A stretch of DNA of 64,000 nt from Lachnospiraceae bacterium UBA938 (GCA_002293475.1 DBDG01000070.1:1-64000), one strand, 5' to 3'; shown: positions 40,320 through 48,738, counted from the first letter of the stretch. Translations and numbers: made by a program. The notes: generated by a model from the letters alone, not told the origin.

Positions 40320-42239
40320 ATGATGTTTACAAGAAAAAGTAAGCTGCGGGATCTGTATGACCATCCGCTAGGTTATGACGTTATCAGCAAGATTTTATTG
40401 CAGTCCGGCCTGCCGCGGCGGCTGGTCTTCAATCCTTTGACGGGTAATATTTCATTGGGGCGGCTGGATAAGCTGGCCGGAAAGAAGCTGGGCACCGGAT
40501 TTTTTGACGCCTTGCTGGCCTTGCTGAACCAGGCGCCGGATACGCTCGGACATGAGCCGCGGCGTGAAACATCCCGCATCTGGTGGAAGGAGGCGGTTTT
40601 CTATCAGATATATCCGCGCAGTTTCATGGACGGCAACGGGGACGGCATCGGGGATCTTCCAGGGCTACTGTCCCGGCTGGATTATCTGAAGGCGCTGGGC
40701 ATTGATGCGCTGTGGCTCTCGCCGATCTATGACTCACCCGGGGACGATAACGGCTATGACATCCGTGATTATCATAGCATAGACCCGCAGTTCGGAACGA
40801 TGGAGGACTTTGACACACTGCTTAAGGAAGTGCATGACCGCGGGATGCGGCTGGTGATGGATCTGGTGGTAAACCATACCTCGGATGAGCATCCTTGGTT
40901 CAAGGCTGCCCTCCGCTCCCCTGCTTCGGCATACCGGGACTACTATTTCCTGCACGAGAAGCCCAATAACTGGACCTCTTTCTTTGGCGGCAGCGCCTGG
41001 AACGAGTATTCTGCACAACAATCATGGGGCCTGCATCTGTTTTCCAAGAAGCAGATGGATCTGAACTGGGATAATCCGCAACTGCGGCAGGATGTATACG
41101 GGATGATCCGCTGGTGGCTGGAAAAAGGGGTGGACGGCTTCCGGCTGGACGTGATCAACTATATCTCCAAGACTAGGACAGCGGACGGAAAACTGCCGGA
41201 CGGCAACGGTTTTATCGGTATCCTGATGGGCTTCACGGGCATCGAGCATTATTTTTACGGCCCGAACCTGCATCGCTATCTACAGGAAATGCAGCGGGAA
41301 GCCTTTGCGCCTTATAAGGCTTTTTCTGTGGGCGAGACGCCGGGAATCGGCATGAAGACGGGTAAACTGCTGACGGACGAAAGCCGGGGCGAGCTGGATA
41401 TGATATTCTCCTTTGACCATCTGGAGACAAGCGGCCATGCCCGTTTTGACCGTTATGAGTATGACCTTAATTATTATAAGTCCTATATCATGGACTGGAT
41501 GGAGCATTATGCGGATACTTCCTGGATGGCGCTTTTTTTCGATAACCACGACAATCCCCGGATGGTTTCCAAAGTGGACCACAGCCATCAATACCGCTTT
41601 GAGCTGGCCAAGATGCTGGCTATTGTCCAGCTAACGCTTAAAGGGACGCCGTTTCTTTTCCAAGGCCAGGAACTGGGGATGATCAATAAAGATTATAAAG
41701 ACATCGGTGACTTTCGGGATGTGGAAAGCTTAAATAAATACCGTGAGCTCAGCGCTGATATGCCGGAAGAAGAAGCTTTTCTGCATATCTTGGCCGGCAG
41801 CCGCGACCATGCGCGGGCTCCGATGCAGTGGTCGGCTATTGGCGGCTTCTCAGACGCGGTTCCCTGGATTGGCGGCGACGGCGATGAACTAAACTGCAAT
41901 GCCGAGGCACAGGCTGACGAACCTGGCTCCGTCCTAGCTTTTTATCGTGAGATGATCGGCTTAAGAAAGAAAAATAACCTACTGGTTTACGGTGATATTC
42001 GGTTCTTCCATAAAAACAGACGGGATATCTTATCATACAGCCGCAGCCTAGACGGTGAAACCTATTGGATCATCTGTAATCTGAGCCGGCATGTGAAGAA
42101 ATGTCCGGCAAGCTTATCCGGACAGCAGGGTGCCGGAAATCAGAAGCAGGAACTGGTATTGAGTAATTACCAAGCTGCCACCGGCAATTTACAGGCTTAT
42201 GAAGGCCGTATTTATCGAATAATACGGCGAATACAATGA
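40320..42239 (+). CDS. GH13 alpha-glucosidase (oligo-1,6-glucosidase-like) with N-terminal extension
   Basis: A 639-aa cytosolic alpha-glucosidase. The GH13 core begins near residue 88 (WWKEAVFYQIYPRSF). The nucleophile Asp277 is in DGFRLDVIN, the acid/base Glu339 is in VGETPG, and the third Asp411 is in DNHDNPR; region I is DLVVNHTSD, intact. It is close to GH13 subfamily 31 by pattern. The first 85 residues form an extra helical module (LRDLYDHPLGYDVISKILLQ) not part of the catalytic fold; I do not recognise its role. Start ATG 40320 or 40323. It is the last gene of the operon; it may complete breakdown of glucosyl sugars. Confidence 0.92.
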   Translation: MMFTRKSKLRDLYDHPLGYDVISKILLQSGLPRRLVFNPLTGNISLGRLDKLAGKKLGTGFFDALLALLNQAPDTLGHEPRRETSRIWWKEAVFYQIYPRSFMDGNGDGIGDLPGLLSRLDYLKALGIDALWLSPIYDSPGDDNGYDIRDYHSIDPQFGTMEDFDTLLKEVHDRGMRLVMDLVVNHTSDEHPWFKAALRSPASAYRDYYFLHEKPNNWTSFFGGSAWNEYSAQQSWGLHLFSKKQMDLNWDNPQLRQDVYGMIRWWLEKGVDGFRLDVINYISKTRTADGKLPDGNGFIGILMGFTGIEHYFYGPNLHRYLQEMQREAFAPYKAFSVGETPGIGMKTGKLLTDESRGELDMIFSFDHLETSGHARFDRYEYDLNYYKSYIMDWMEHYADTSWMALFFDNHDNPRMVSKVDHSHQYRFELAKMLAIVQLTLKGTPFLFQGQELGMINKDYKDIGDFRDVESLNKYRELSADMPEEEAFLHILAGSRDHARAPMQWSAIGGFSDAVPWIGGDGDELNCNAEAQADEPGSVLAFYREMIGLRKKNNLLVYGDIRFFHKNRRDILSYSRSLDGETYWIICNLSRHVKKCPASLSGQQGAGNQKQELVLSNYQAATGNLQAYEGRIYRIIRRIQ

Positions 42240-42270
42240 TTATTGGTCGGTCTGTTACCGCCGCCGCTTA

Positions 42271-42708
42271 CTATTCCAGCTGTTCCTGCATTTTTTTCAA
42301 GGCTTCATTAAACTCTGCCGCCACACGGCCGGTATTCACCATCGTCAATGCTATCATTACCGCATCGATTATCAGCACGGATAGCGCTAAAGACGCCGTT
42401 ATCTCGGGACTTATCAATACATCCGCAAAATACGCAAAGCCCAGGACCGACGCTTCCAACAGGAAAAAATGGAGGATCATCCGCCGAATCATCTGGGCTT
42501 TTGAAAGGATCCGGCGCGATATATAGGCCAGCGAGGGAAACATGCTGATAGCGGCAAACATGAACGGGGTAAAAAAGCTGTTGTAAGTTACTCTAAGATC
42601 GGGCAGAAACATCACTCCTAGGATACCCATAGCTGCCGTGATGCAGGCCGAAATAAGCATGAAGTTAATAATAATCTGTTTAATATTTAGGTTGGCTCTT
42701 AATTCCAT
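42271..42708 (-). CDS. DUF3021-type membrane protein
   Basis: A 145-aa protein with four hydrophobic segments (about residues 12-33, 45-62, 75-95, 102-120) and an acidic C-terminal coil. DUF3021 genes usually follow a LytTR regulator, as here (2 bp gap to its stop), and may sense or relay a membrane signal to it. It lies convergent with the GH13 gene, 31 bp away. No enzyme activity is known. Confidence 0.85.
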   Translation of the reverse strand: MELRANLNIKQIIINFMLISACITAAMGILGVMFLPDLRVTYNSFFTPFMFAAISMFPSLAYISRRILSKAQMIRRMILHFFLLEASVLGFAYFADVLISPEITASLALSVLIIDAVMIALTMVNTGRVAAEFNEALKKMQEQLE

Positions 42709-42710
42709 GT

Positions 42711-43160
42711 TTACTTTCTCCTCTCGCCGATGACCGCCTTCTTTAAGTCCGGTACATATTGTCTGGTAATAATCAGCTGCTCCTCATTCTTCATATGCGC
42801 TATGAAACGTCCATTGATTTCCGGGCTGATACATTTTAGTTTCATCAGATTCAGGATGACCTGCCGGGAACAGCGGATAAAATGCCATTCCCGATACTCT
42901 GCTTCGATTTCATACATCCGCCGCTTGATTTCATAAACCTGCTTCCCGGTATAGGCAAATACCTTTTCGTCCACTGTCTCGAAATAGAGGACAGTTTCTA
43001 CCGGGATGTTATACACCTTGTCATCCTGATACCCGCTCAGGGTACGGGTCTGGTTCTGGACAAACCACTTGATATTCTCAAATTCCTTGGTCATTTCCAC
43101 ACATTCCAAGACTACCTGTTCTTCATCTTTATTCCGTACCCTTCTCATGACTACTCTCAT
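42711..43160 (-). CDS. LytTR-family DNA-binding regulator
   Basis: A 149-aa regulator with a LytTR domain (about residues 50-145; PVETVLYFETVDEKVFAYTGKQV and FIRCSRQVILNLMKLKCISPE). It lacks a receiver domain, so it is of the small LytTR class that is controlled by a membrane partner; the DUF3021 gene follows immediately. Such pairs often autoregulate and act on bacteriocin or envelope genes. The nearest possible targets are the membrane hydrolase upstream. AAAGGA lies about 10 nt before the ATG. A 14-bp tandem repeat lies just upstream. Confidence 0.87.
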   Translation of the reverse strand: MRVVMRRVRNKDEEQVVLECVEMTKEFENIKWFVQNQTRTLSGYQDDKVYNIPVETVLYFETVDEKVFAYTGKQVYEIKRRMYEIEAEYREWHFIRCSRQVILNLMKLKCISPEINGRFIAHMKNEEQLIITRQYVPDLKKAVIGERRK

Positions 43161-43178
43161 AGGCTGATTATTCCTTTT

Positions 43179-43232
43179 ATTTCTTGCTTTTGATTTCTTG
43201 CTTTTGATTTCTTGCTTTTGATTCTTGCTTTT
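43179..43232. repeat. 14-bp tandem repeat upstream of the LytTR gene
   Basis: Three identical units of ATTTCTTGCTTTTG (43179-43192, 43193-43206, 43207-43220) and one shortened unit (43221-43232). It fills most of the spacer between the hydrolase stop (43240) and the LytTR start (43160), on the upstream side of the LytTR ribosome site. Confidence 0.88.
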
Positions 43233-43239
43233 ATGATTC

Positions 43240-44565
43240 TTAATATTCCTTCCGCAAATCCGGTTTGGTGCCTTCTTTTAAGATACTGTCGAAAAACTCC
43301 AGTACGACAAAATTCATCATCTCAATCCCATACCGGGCATCGACCGTTCCGACTCCCATTGCTTTGGCAAGGAGCGGGGAAAACAAAGGTAAGTCGCTGA
43401 AGTTAAGATGGCCGGCATCCAATAAAACCACTTCATATGCTTCTATGGCATGTTCCGTAGCATGAAAATTATAATACTCCATACCGGGATTTTCTTCGAT
43501 TTCGGCCTGTGCCGCTTCATAATGATCTTCCGCATAGAGATTCAGGAGCGGAACCGGATAAGGATCCTCGGTCAGGATTTCTTGGCCGTTCCGGAAGTCA
43601 GCCACCTCACCTAACATGGAACCGTCTATATCAATGACCGCATCAATATCGTCACGCATCCGTCCCAGAGCCGCACCCGAAGCACCGCCGAGTGAATGTC
43701 CGAACAAGCCGATCCTTTCCGTGTCGATTAGATTGTAGGGGGCTTCTGCTCCCGCCGCCTCGGCATGCTGTAAAATAGTATCCAGAACAAAATCCTCATC
43801 TTCGACACGAAGCATAAGCCATTCATTGTTCAGATTGTATTTCTCTTCTCCGTCCTCCATTGATGATAGCGACATGACCTGGTTAAAAAACTCCGTGTCA
43901 ATCACCGTGATATTATTGTCTTCATCTTGGGTATAAAAGGCATGATAGGTATGGCCGATGCTCGCCACTACATAGCCATGAGACGCCAGCTGTTTAAAAG
44001 TGGAAACATTACTGCCGGAAAATCCATTGGCTCCGTGGGAAAAAACCACCAGCGGATATGTCTCTTCGCTGATTTCGTCGGGATACCAGAACTCTACCGT
44101 CAGCTTCCGGCTGGGCGTCGCTTCTTCGCCGCTGTTGTCTGCAAATGTTTCGATCCGGCTTTCATCCGTCCATGTTGACTTGCTGTATGCTATGCTCATC
44201 GGTCCGTCCGGCGCGACCGCTTCCGTCTGCGGGAAGATGAAGGCCATCAACAATGCCATATAATACCCGAAGATCCTTCCGCAGCTGCCGCCGATCGTTC
44301 TGCCGATACGGAACTCAACTTCTTTCCGGTTATTTTTCACCAGCTTGATAGCTCCCGACAAGGCCTGAAAGAATAAGACCAGCATGATGAGATAATAGCG
44401 GAACCCCCATTCCAGGACACCTGTCAGCACCAATGCCGATAAGGTCAAAAACTCGCCGATTCTGACAATACTTCTTTCCTTGGTAAGATCCACCTCCCGA
44501 ATAAGTGCCCAGATCATTAATCCTGCCTCGATTACCGCCAAAAAGAAAAATATAATGCTTCCCAT
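43240..44565 (-). CDS. Membrane-anchored alpha/beta-hydrolase (PAF-acetylhydrolase-like)
   Basis: A 441-aa protein with three to four N-terminal membrane helices (about residues 1-115) and an alpha/beta hydrolase domain (about 150-430). Nucleophile Ser is in GLFGHSLGGASG, and His is in LLDAGHLNFSDL; an oxyanion loop lies in VVFSHGANGFSG. It resembles bacterial platelet-activating-factor acetylhydrolase relatives, which hydrolyse short acyl esters, but the substrate is unknown. I chose ATG 44565: GGAGG is 8 nt upstream (the in-frame TTG 44571 overlaps the ribosome site). It is followed by LytTR and DUF3021, with which it may be co-transcribed. Confidence 0.85.
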   Translation of the reverse strand: MGSIIFFFLAVIEAGLMIWALIREVDLTKERSIVRIGEFLTLSALVLTGVLEWGFRYYLIMLVLFFQALSGAIKLVKNNRKEVEFRIGRTIGGSCGRIFGYYMALLMAFIFPQTEAVAPDGPMSIAYSKSTWTDESRIETFADNSGEEATPSRKLTVEFWYPDEISEETYPLVVFSHGANGFSGSNVSTFKQLASHGYVVASIGHTYHAFYTQDEDNNITVIDTEFFNQVMSLSSMEDGEEKYNLNNEWLMLRVEDEDFVLDTILQHAEAAGAEAPYNLIDTERIGLFGHSLGGASGAALGRMRDDIDAVIDIDGSMLGEVADFRNGQEILTEDPYPVPLLNLYAEDHYEAAQAEIEENPGMEYYNFHATEHAIEAYEVVLLDAGHLNFSDLPLFSPLLAKAMGVGTVDARYGIEMMNFVVLEFFDSILKEGTKPDLRKEY

Positions 44566-44634
44566 GAACAAATCCTCCTTGTTATTATCTAAGTTTACCT
44601 GTCTCAGTGCGACTGATTCAGTTTGTATAAACTC

Positions 44635-44662
44635 ATTATAGCTAGGAGGTATCTTTATTCAA
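44635..44662 (-). promoter_or_regulatory. Promoter of the membrane hydrolase gene
   Basis: Minus strand: TTGAAT (44657-44662), 16-bp spacer, perfect TATAAT (44635-44640). The leader is about 65 nt to ATG 44565. Confidence 0.6.
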
Positions 44663-44725
44663 TAGAATATCCGTGAGTTGCTTTTTTAGCAGGTGAGTTG
44701 CATGAAAAGATGGCTACGTTATTAT

Positions 44726-45073
44726 CTATGCCCTAAGTATTTTATCCATCGCCTTGCCTTTAGCCAGTTCATCTACCAGTTTGTCCAGCCAGCGGATCTT
44801 CTGCATGAGCGGGTCTTCCACTTCTTCTACCCTGACCCCGCAGACAGTCCCCTTTATCTTGCCGGCATTGGCGTTAAGCTGTGGCGCGGCGGCAAAGAAT
44901 GTTTCAAGATCAGCACCGCTGTCGATCTGCGCCTGTAATCCTGGTGTGTCATAGCCGGTCAGCCAGCAGATGATCATGTCAACTTCTTCTTTGGTGCGCC
45001 CTTTTCTTTCCGCTTTTTGAATGTACATCGGATAAATGCCTGCAAAGGCGGCCGAGAATATTTTGGGTTTCAT
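44726..45073 (-). CDS. DUF2200 family protein
   Basis: A 115-aa cytosolic protein matching the DUF2200 pattern: AFAGIYPMYIQKAERKGRT, then EVDMIICWLTGYD, and a helical C-terminus. The family is widespread and has no known activity. It begins 12 bp after the DUF1905 gene and has its own GGAGAGG ribosome site, so the two form a pair in one transcript. The product is probably helical. Confidence 0.9.
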   Translation of the reverse strand: MKPKIFSAAFAGIYPMYIQKAERKGRTKEEVDMIICWLTGYDTPGLQAQIDSGADLETFFAAAPQLNANAGKIKGTVCGVRVEEVEDPLMQKIRWLDKLVDELAKGKAMDKILRA

Positions 45074-45085
45074 CAGCTTCCTCTC

Positions 45086-45370
45086 CTATCTTCTTTCAAT
45101 TATAGTGACTTTCACAGTATCACCGGCCTGTTTGCCGATTTTAGCGCGGATGTCCTTTAAAATGCCGATTATATAGCAGACCGACCCGTCCGCATTTTTA
45201 ACGCCCATGTTGACAATGCTCCCGTCATACGGCACGCCGTCAAATGTGGCATGGACCTTGACCCGTCCTTTGCCGTACTCATTGCGGATATCGTAGGGAA
45301 AAACAACATATGCGCCACCTTTATCGGCCGCCTTTATTATGGCCTCATATTCGTATGTTTTATCGTTCAT
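45086..45370 (-). CDS. DUF1905 protein, apparently leaderless
   Basis: A 94-aa protein with the DUF1905 beta-barrel-like pattern (YEAIIKAADKGGAYVVFP, GRVKVHATFDGVPYDGSI and KIGKQAGDTVKVTI). The fold is known; the role is not. The ATG has no Shine-Dalgarno sequence. A consensus-like promoter ends 7 bp before the ATG, so transcription would begin at the A of ATG. It is the first gene of a pair with DUF2200, whose own ribosome site is good. No alternative start fits the family N-terminus. Confidence 0.87.
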   Translation of the reverse strand: MNDKTYEYEAIIKAADKGGAYVVFPYDIRNEYGKGRVKVHATFDGVPYDGSIVNMGVKNADGSVCYIIGILKDIRAKIGKQAGDTVKVTIIERR

Positions 45371-45377
45371 GTAAGTT

Positions 45378-45406
45378 ATTATATCGGGAATAAGCGGTTA
45401 TTTCAA
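45378..45406 (-). promoter_or_regulatory. Promoter abutting the DUF1905 start codon
   Basis: Minus strand: TTGAAA (45401-45406), 17-bp spacer, perfect TATAAT (45378-45383). Only 7 bp separate TATAAT from the ATG at 45368-45370, so the predicted transcript is leaderless. Confidence 0.75.
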
Positions 45407-45559
45407 TACTAATAAAAATATAATGATTTCTATCATTTTACTATTTAAAAAAGTAATGTAGAAATCCGTCAGGATATATGCTATACTGTTCCATGTGCCA
45501 TTGCATGTTTCGCAGTCGCTTTTGCACTTTTCTGAATATAAGATCAAGGCAGGAAAATT

Positions 45560-46612
45560 ATGAGTATTGATTTCCCTAATTTTATACAGTCTCTGACTGC
45601 CAGCCCGCCGTTTGCCTTTGTGTCACTGCTGACTATCGGCGTGATCCTTGTCAACGGCTGGACTGACGCTCCCAATGCCATTGCCACTTGTATCTCAACG
45701 CGTGCCATGCCTCCGGGCAGAGCCATTCTGATGGCCACCATATTTAACTTCTTAGGGATTCTGGCCATGACGGCACTGAATGCCTCGGTTGCCATGACCA
45801 TCTATAATATGGTGGATTTTGGCGGCAACGCCCAAGAAGCCCTGACTGCCCTCTGCGCCGCGCTATTTGCCATCGTCATCTGGGCTACGGCGGCATGGTG
45901 GTTCGGTATCCCGACCAGCGAAAGCCATGCTCTGATTGCCGGTTTAAGCGGGGCGGCGATCGCGGTTCACGGCAGTTTAGACGGAATCAACGGCGCAGAA
46001 TGGATAAAGGTGCTGTATGGCCTGATTTTTTCCCTGCTGGCCGGCTTCGGTCTGGGCTTTGTCACCGTAAAGCTGATTGAACGTATCTGCCGCCGGATAG
46101 ACCGCCGCCAAACCGGAGATTTCTTTCAAGGTGCCCAGATCACCGGAGCAGCCTTGATGGCCTTTATGCATGGGGCGCAAGACGGCCAAAAGTTTATGGG
46201 CGTCTTTTTGCTGGGCATCTTTCTTGCCAAAGGACAAGCGGATGCCAGCAGCTTTGCAGTGCCGCTCTGGCTGATGCTTCTATGCTCCGGCGTCATGGCT
46301 TTGGGGACATCCGTAGGCGGACTGCGTATTATCAAGACCGTCGGTATGAATATGGTGCAGCTGGAAAAATATCAAGGCTTTGCTGCTGACCTAGCGGCCG
46401 GCGGCTGTCTGCTGATTTCTTCGCTGACCGGCATGCCGGTCAGCACGACCCACACGAAAACAACTGCCATCATGGGCGTAGGTGCTGCCAAGCGTCTCTC
46501 CTCCCTGAACTGGGGCATCGTAAAAGAGATGCTGCTGGCATGGGCGCTGACCTTTCCCGGCTGCGGCCTGGTGGGTTTTCTGATGTCCAAATTATTTCTT
46601 TATATATTTTAA
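45560..46612 (+). CDS. Inorganic phosphate transporter, PiT family
   Basis: A 350-aa polytopic permease (about ten helices) that imports phosphate with cations. PiT signatures are NGWTDAPNAIATCISTRAM near the start and, in the second half, GMPVSTTHTKTTAIMGVG; the GIPTSESHALIAGLSG repeat is also present. It lies 42 bp before the DUF47 gene, the usual partner, in one plus-strand operon. AGGCAGGAAAA precedes the ATG. No Pho-box was recognised upstream. Confidence 0.95.
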   Translation: MSIDFPNFIQSLTASPPFAFVSLLTIGVILVNGWTDAPNAIATCISTRAMPPGRAILMATIFNFLGILAMTALNASVAMTIYNMVDFGGNAQEALTALCAALFAIVIWATAAWWFGIPTSESHALIAGLSGAAIAVHGSLDGINGAEWIKVLYGLIFSLLAGFGLGFVTVKLIERICRRIDRRQTGDFFQGAQITGAALMAFMHGAQDGQKFMGVFLLGIFLAKGQADASSFAVPLWLMLLCSGVMALGTSVGGLRIIKTVGMNMVQLEKYQGFAADLAAGGCLLISSLTGMPVSTTHTKTTAIMGVGAAKRLSSLNWGIVKEMLLAWALTFPGCGLVGFLMSKLFLYIF

Positions 46613-46654
46613 TAGTTGCTCAATCAAAATAATAATGTAACGAGGTGTCTGCCG

Positions 46655-47278
46655 ATGGCCAAAAAAAAGTATAACAATTATTTTTTAATGCTGGAGTCCC
46701 TGATGGAAATTTCCTGCCGTGCGGCAAGGGAACTGGAGCGCATCCTCGCCGATTTCCGGGTCGAGCGCCTTGATGAAGACATGAAAAAACTTCATGCCAT
46801 CGAGCACGAGGCCGATGAGCAGAAGCACCATCTGGTCAACGAACTGGTACGGGAGTTCATCACCCCGATCGAACGGGAAGATATCATGGCCATCACCGAT
46901 CAGATCGATGATGTCACCGACGCTATCGAGGACGTCCTGCTGAAAATATATATGTTCAATATACAGCACATCCAAGATGATGCTGTCCTGTTTGCCGGCA
47001 TCATCAAAAAATGCTGTGATAAGCTTCTGAATGTATTTCAGGAATTTGTAAATTTTAAAAAACCCAAATCCTTGCTGGAAGCCATCATAGAACTGAACCG
47101 GCTGGAAGAACAGGGCGACGCCCTTTACATCAAAGCTGTGCGTAAACTGTATCTGACCCAGAAAGATGCCCGTGCCACTACGGTCTGGACAGAAATCTAC
47201 AATGTGATGGAGACGGCCTGTGATACCTGTGAACATGTCGCCGATCTGGTAGAGCATGTGATCATGAAAAACTCCTGA
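46655..47278 (+). CDS. DUF47 (PhoU-like) phosphate transport accessory protein
   Basis: A 207-aa helical protein of the DUF47/PhoU-like family that accompanies PiT transporters and is thought to regulate them. Helices carry the motifs EHEADEQKHHLVNEL and EREDIMAITDQIDDVTDAIED, with acidic residues that could bind metal. I chose ATG 46655 (GAGGTG 7 nt upstream); the frame opens at 46616 but has no ribosome site. A 41-bp repeat copy starts 3 bp after its stop. Confidence 0.92.
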   Translation: MAKKKYNNYFLMLESLMEISCRAARELERILADFRVERLDEDMKKLHAIEHEADEQKHHLVNELVREFITPIEREDIMAITDQIDDVTDAIEDVLLKIYMFNIQHIQDDAVLFAGIIKKCCDKLLNVFQEFVNFKKPKSLLEAIIELNRLEEQGDALYIKAVRKLYLTQKDARATTVWTEIYNVMETACDTCEHVADLVEHVIMKNS

Positions 47279-47280
47279 CA

Positions 47281-47321
47281 TCCTTACTCTGCTATTGTTA
47301 CCAGTGGCATAATTAATTATT
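47281..47321. repeat. 41-bp direct repeat, copy 1
   Basis: This segment is 40/41 identical to 48064-48104. It begins 3 bp after the DUF47 stop and lies on the far side of the Uma2 gene from copy 2. It ends in the palindrome ATAATTAATTAT. Confidence 0.9.
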
Positions 47322-47454
47322 TGTTGATCATATCATATGAGTCCATTTTATTTGTTGGATGTGCCTATTTTATATGGTTTACAGCAATAGCCAAATTGTA
47401 TTTTTACTTATCTTAACGTAAATATTTGTGACTTTAGTAGTCAAATAATGAACC

Positions 47455-47489
47455 GGCAGCAGGCATACGCTACCTTGGTACCTGCTGCC
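47455..47489. other. 9-bp inverted repeat hairpin after the Uma2 gene
   Basis: GGCAGCAGG (47455-47463) pairs with CCTGCTGCC (47481-47489) across a 17-nt loop. It lies 15 bp after the Uma2 stop on the minus strand, but no T-run follows it. It may be an imperfect terminator or a mobile-element end; I cannot tell which. Confidence 0.4.
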
Positions 47490-47504
47490 AGATTGATGAA
47501 AACA

Positions 47505-48053
47505 CTATATAACGATATCATTAAAGTCCATTTCCAGATCGCCATAGATATTCACTTTGATTTTATCCTTAAAAGAATACGATCTTGCAATCCAGTCGGC
47601 TTCAAAGAAATATACGAATATCTTTTCTTCTTGCGGATCTACGATCCAGTACTCTCTTACCCCGGCTGCTTCATAAAGATTTAGTTTCTTTAGGTAATCA
47701 TGACCGGCATTGCCAAGTGATGTGATTTCAATGATCCAGTCCGGCGCACCATTGCATCCTCTGTCTGTAAGCTTGTTAGGATCGCAGATAACACTGATAT
47801 CCGGCTCAAGGTATGATTTGTTATCGGCATTGATAAACACGGCAAATGGGGCAGGATAGACCCTGCAGGAACCGCCTTTTGATTTAATGTACTCCTTGAT
47901 CTGATAGCTTAATTCCATTAATATTTCCTGGTGTGTTCTACTTGGCGGCGCCATATCATAAATCCGGCCTTCAATCAGCTCGGCCCGCTCACCTTCCGGC
48001 AAATTATAAATATCCTCTATCGTGTAATCTCTGTTCACTTGCGGTAATGTCAT
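47505..48053 (-). CDS. Uma2 family protein (PD-(D/E)XK nuclease fold)
   Basis: A 182-aa protein of the Uma2 (DUF820) family, a restriction-endonuclease-like fold common in cyanobacteria and some Firmicutes. The N-terminus (DYTIEDIYNLPEGERAELIEGRIYDMAPPS) and the acidic core (EPDISVICDP, WIIEITS with a Lys in KKLNLYEAAGVREYWIVDP) show the expected Asp/Glu/Lys active site. The biological role is unknown. Its ribosome site AAAGGAAG is supplied by the edge of 41-bp repeat copy 2. It sits between both repeats, and a decayed copy lies upstream. Confidence 0.88.
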   Translation of the reverse strand: MTLPQVNRDYTIEDIYNLPEGERAELIEGRIYDMAPPSRTHQEILMELSYQIKEYIKSKGGSCRVYPAPFAVFINADNKSYLEPDISVICDPNKLTDRGCNGAPDWIIEITSLGNAGHDYLKKLNLYEAAGVREYWIVDPQEEKIFVYFFEADWIARSYSFKDKIKVNIYGDLEMDFNDIVI

Positions 48054-48063
48054 ATATCACACT

Positions 48064-48104
48064 TCCTTTCTCTGCTATTGTTACCAGTGGCATAATTAAT
48101 TATT
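48064..48104. repeat. 41-bp direct repeat, copy 2
   Basis: It differs at one position from 47281-47321. On the minus strand it covers the last codons and stop of the Uma2 remnant and provides the purine-rich edge used as the ribosome site of the intact Uma2 gene. Together the two copies bound an 0.82-kb segment. Confidence 0.9.
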
Positions 48105-48224
48105 ATCCTTCTGCTTACGCTCGTCAATGCCATTTTTCAGATCAATCATCAACTCTGCTCTTTTATCCTCCGGCAATGCATTAACGTCCTCAATTGTACT
48201 AATCTGAACTCTTTGTGCTTCTAT
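48096..48224 (-). pseudogene. Decayed Uma2 paralogue
   Basis: The minus-strand frame reads STIEDVNALPEDKRAEL, matching the Uma2 N-terminal pattern TIEDxxxLPExxRAEL of the intact gene, then diverges and ends after about 43 codons. A good ribosome site (AAGGGAG) is followed, at the right distance, by ATA rather than ATG at 48222-48224, as if the start codon were mutated. The upstream frame start (48290) has no ribosome site. Confidence 0.6.
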
Positions 48225-48287
48225 GATATGATCTCCCTTACGCAAAAAAGCAACCAAGTTACGGTTTTTAATAAATACTTTGATACA

Positions 48288-48325
48288 CAAAAAGGCACAT
48301 CTCTCTTTTATAAGATACGCCTTTT
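48288..48325 (-). terminator. Terminator of tRNA-Thr
   Basis: Minus strand: a 13-bp stem (AAAAGGCGTATCT with AGATGTGCCTTTT, two G.U pairs), loop of about 10 nt, then TTTTTG. It begins 15 nt after the tRNA 3' end. Confidence 0.85.
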
Positions 48326-48339
48326 GTCTGTAAATTCAA

Positions 48340-48412
<73 letters not shown>

Positions 48413-48425
48413 AACCACAAATTCC

Positions 48426-48454
48426 ATTATACTGTCTTACACTTAAATTGGCAA
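48426..48454 (-). promoter_or_regulatory. Promoter of tRNA-Thr
   Basis: Minus strand: TTGCCA (48449-48454), 17-bp spacer, perfect TATAAT (48426-48431), 14 bp before the tRNA 5' end. Confidence 0.75.
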
Positions 48455-48738
48455 GATTATTTTTTAAATTCATCCATTTATTTGCTGTTACCGGCTGCCA
48501 AGGCAGTCAATATCAAGTCATCAGGATTAATATTATATTTTTGATTTCTTTGTTTGGTATTTAATATGTTTTTTAGATATTCTTCATAATTATTACAATA
48601 TTTACTTTGAACGAATAAAGCGTTGATTAAACAAGATGAATTGATATATTTAATATTCTGATATATCATTTAATTAGTTTTATTAACTATACCGTTTCTC
48701 TAACCGTTGTTAAGCAATGAAGAAGGAGGAGAAGACAC
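48455..48738. other. AT-rich gene-free stretch before the secreted paralogues
   Basis: About 280 bp of AT-rich sequence. A 63-codon minus-strand frame (48478-48669) has no ribosome site and no recognisable product. A TATACC near 48690 could be a -10 for the plus-strand genes, but no clear -35 accompanies it. Confidence 0.3.

Noticed and set aside
47455..47489. IS200/IS605-type hairpin end
   Set aside because: A 9-bp hairpin alone, without transposase or partner end, is insufficient.
48478..48669. 63-codon minus-strand ORF
   Set aside because: No ribosome site, no recognised product, AT-rich spacer.
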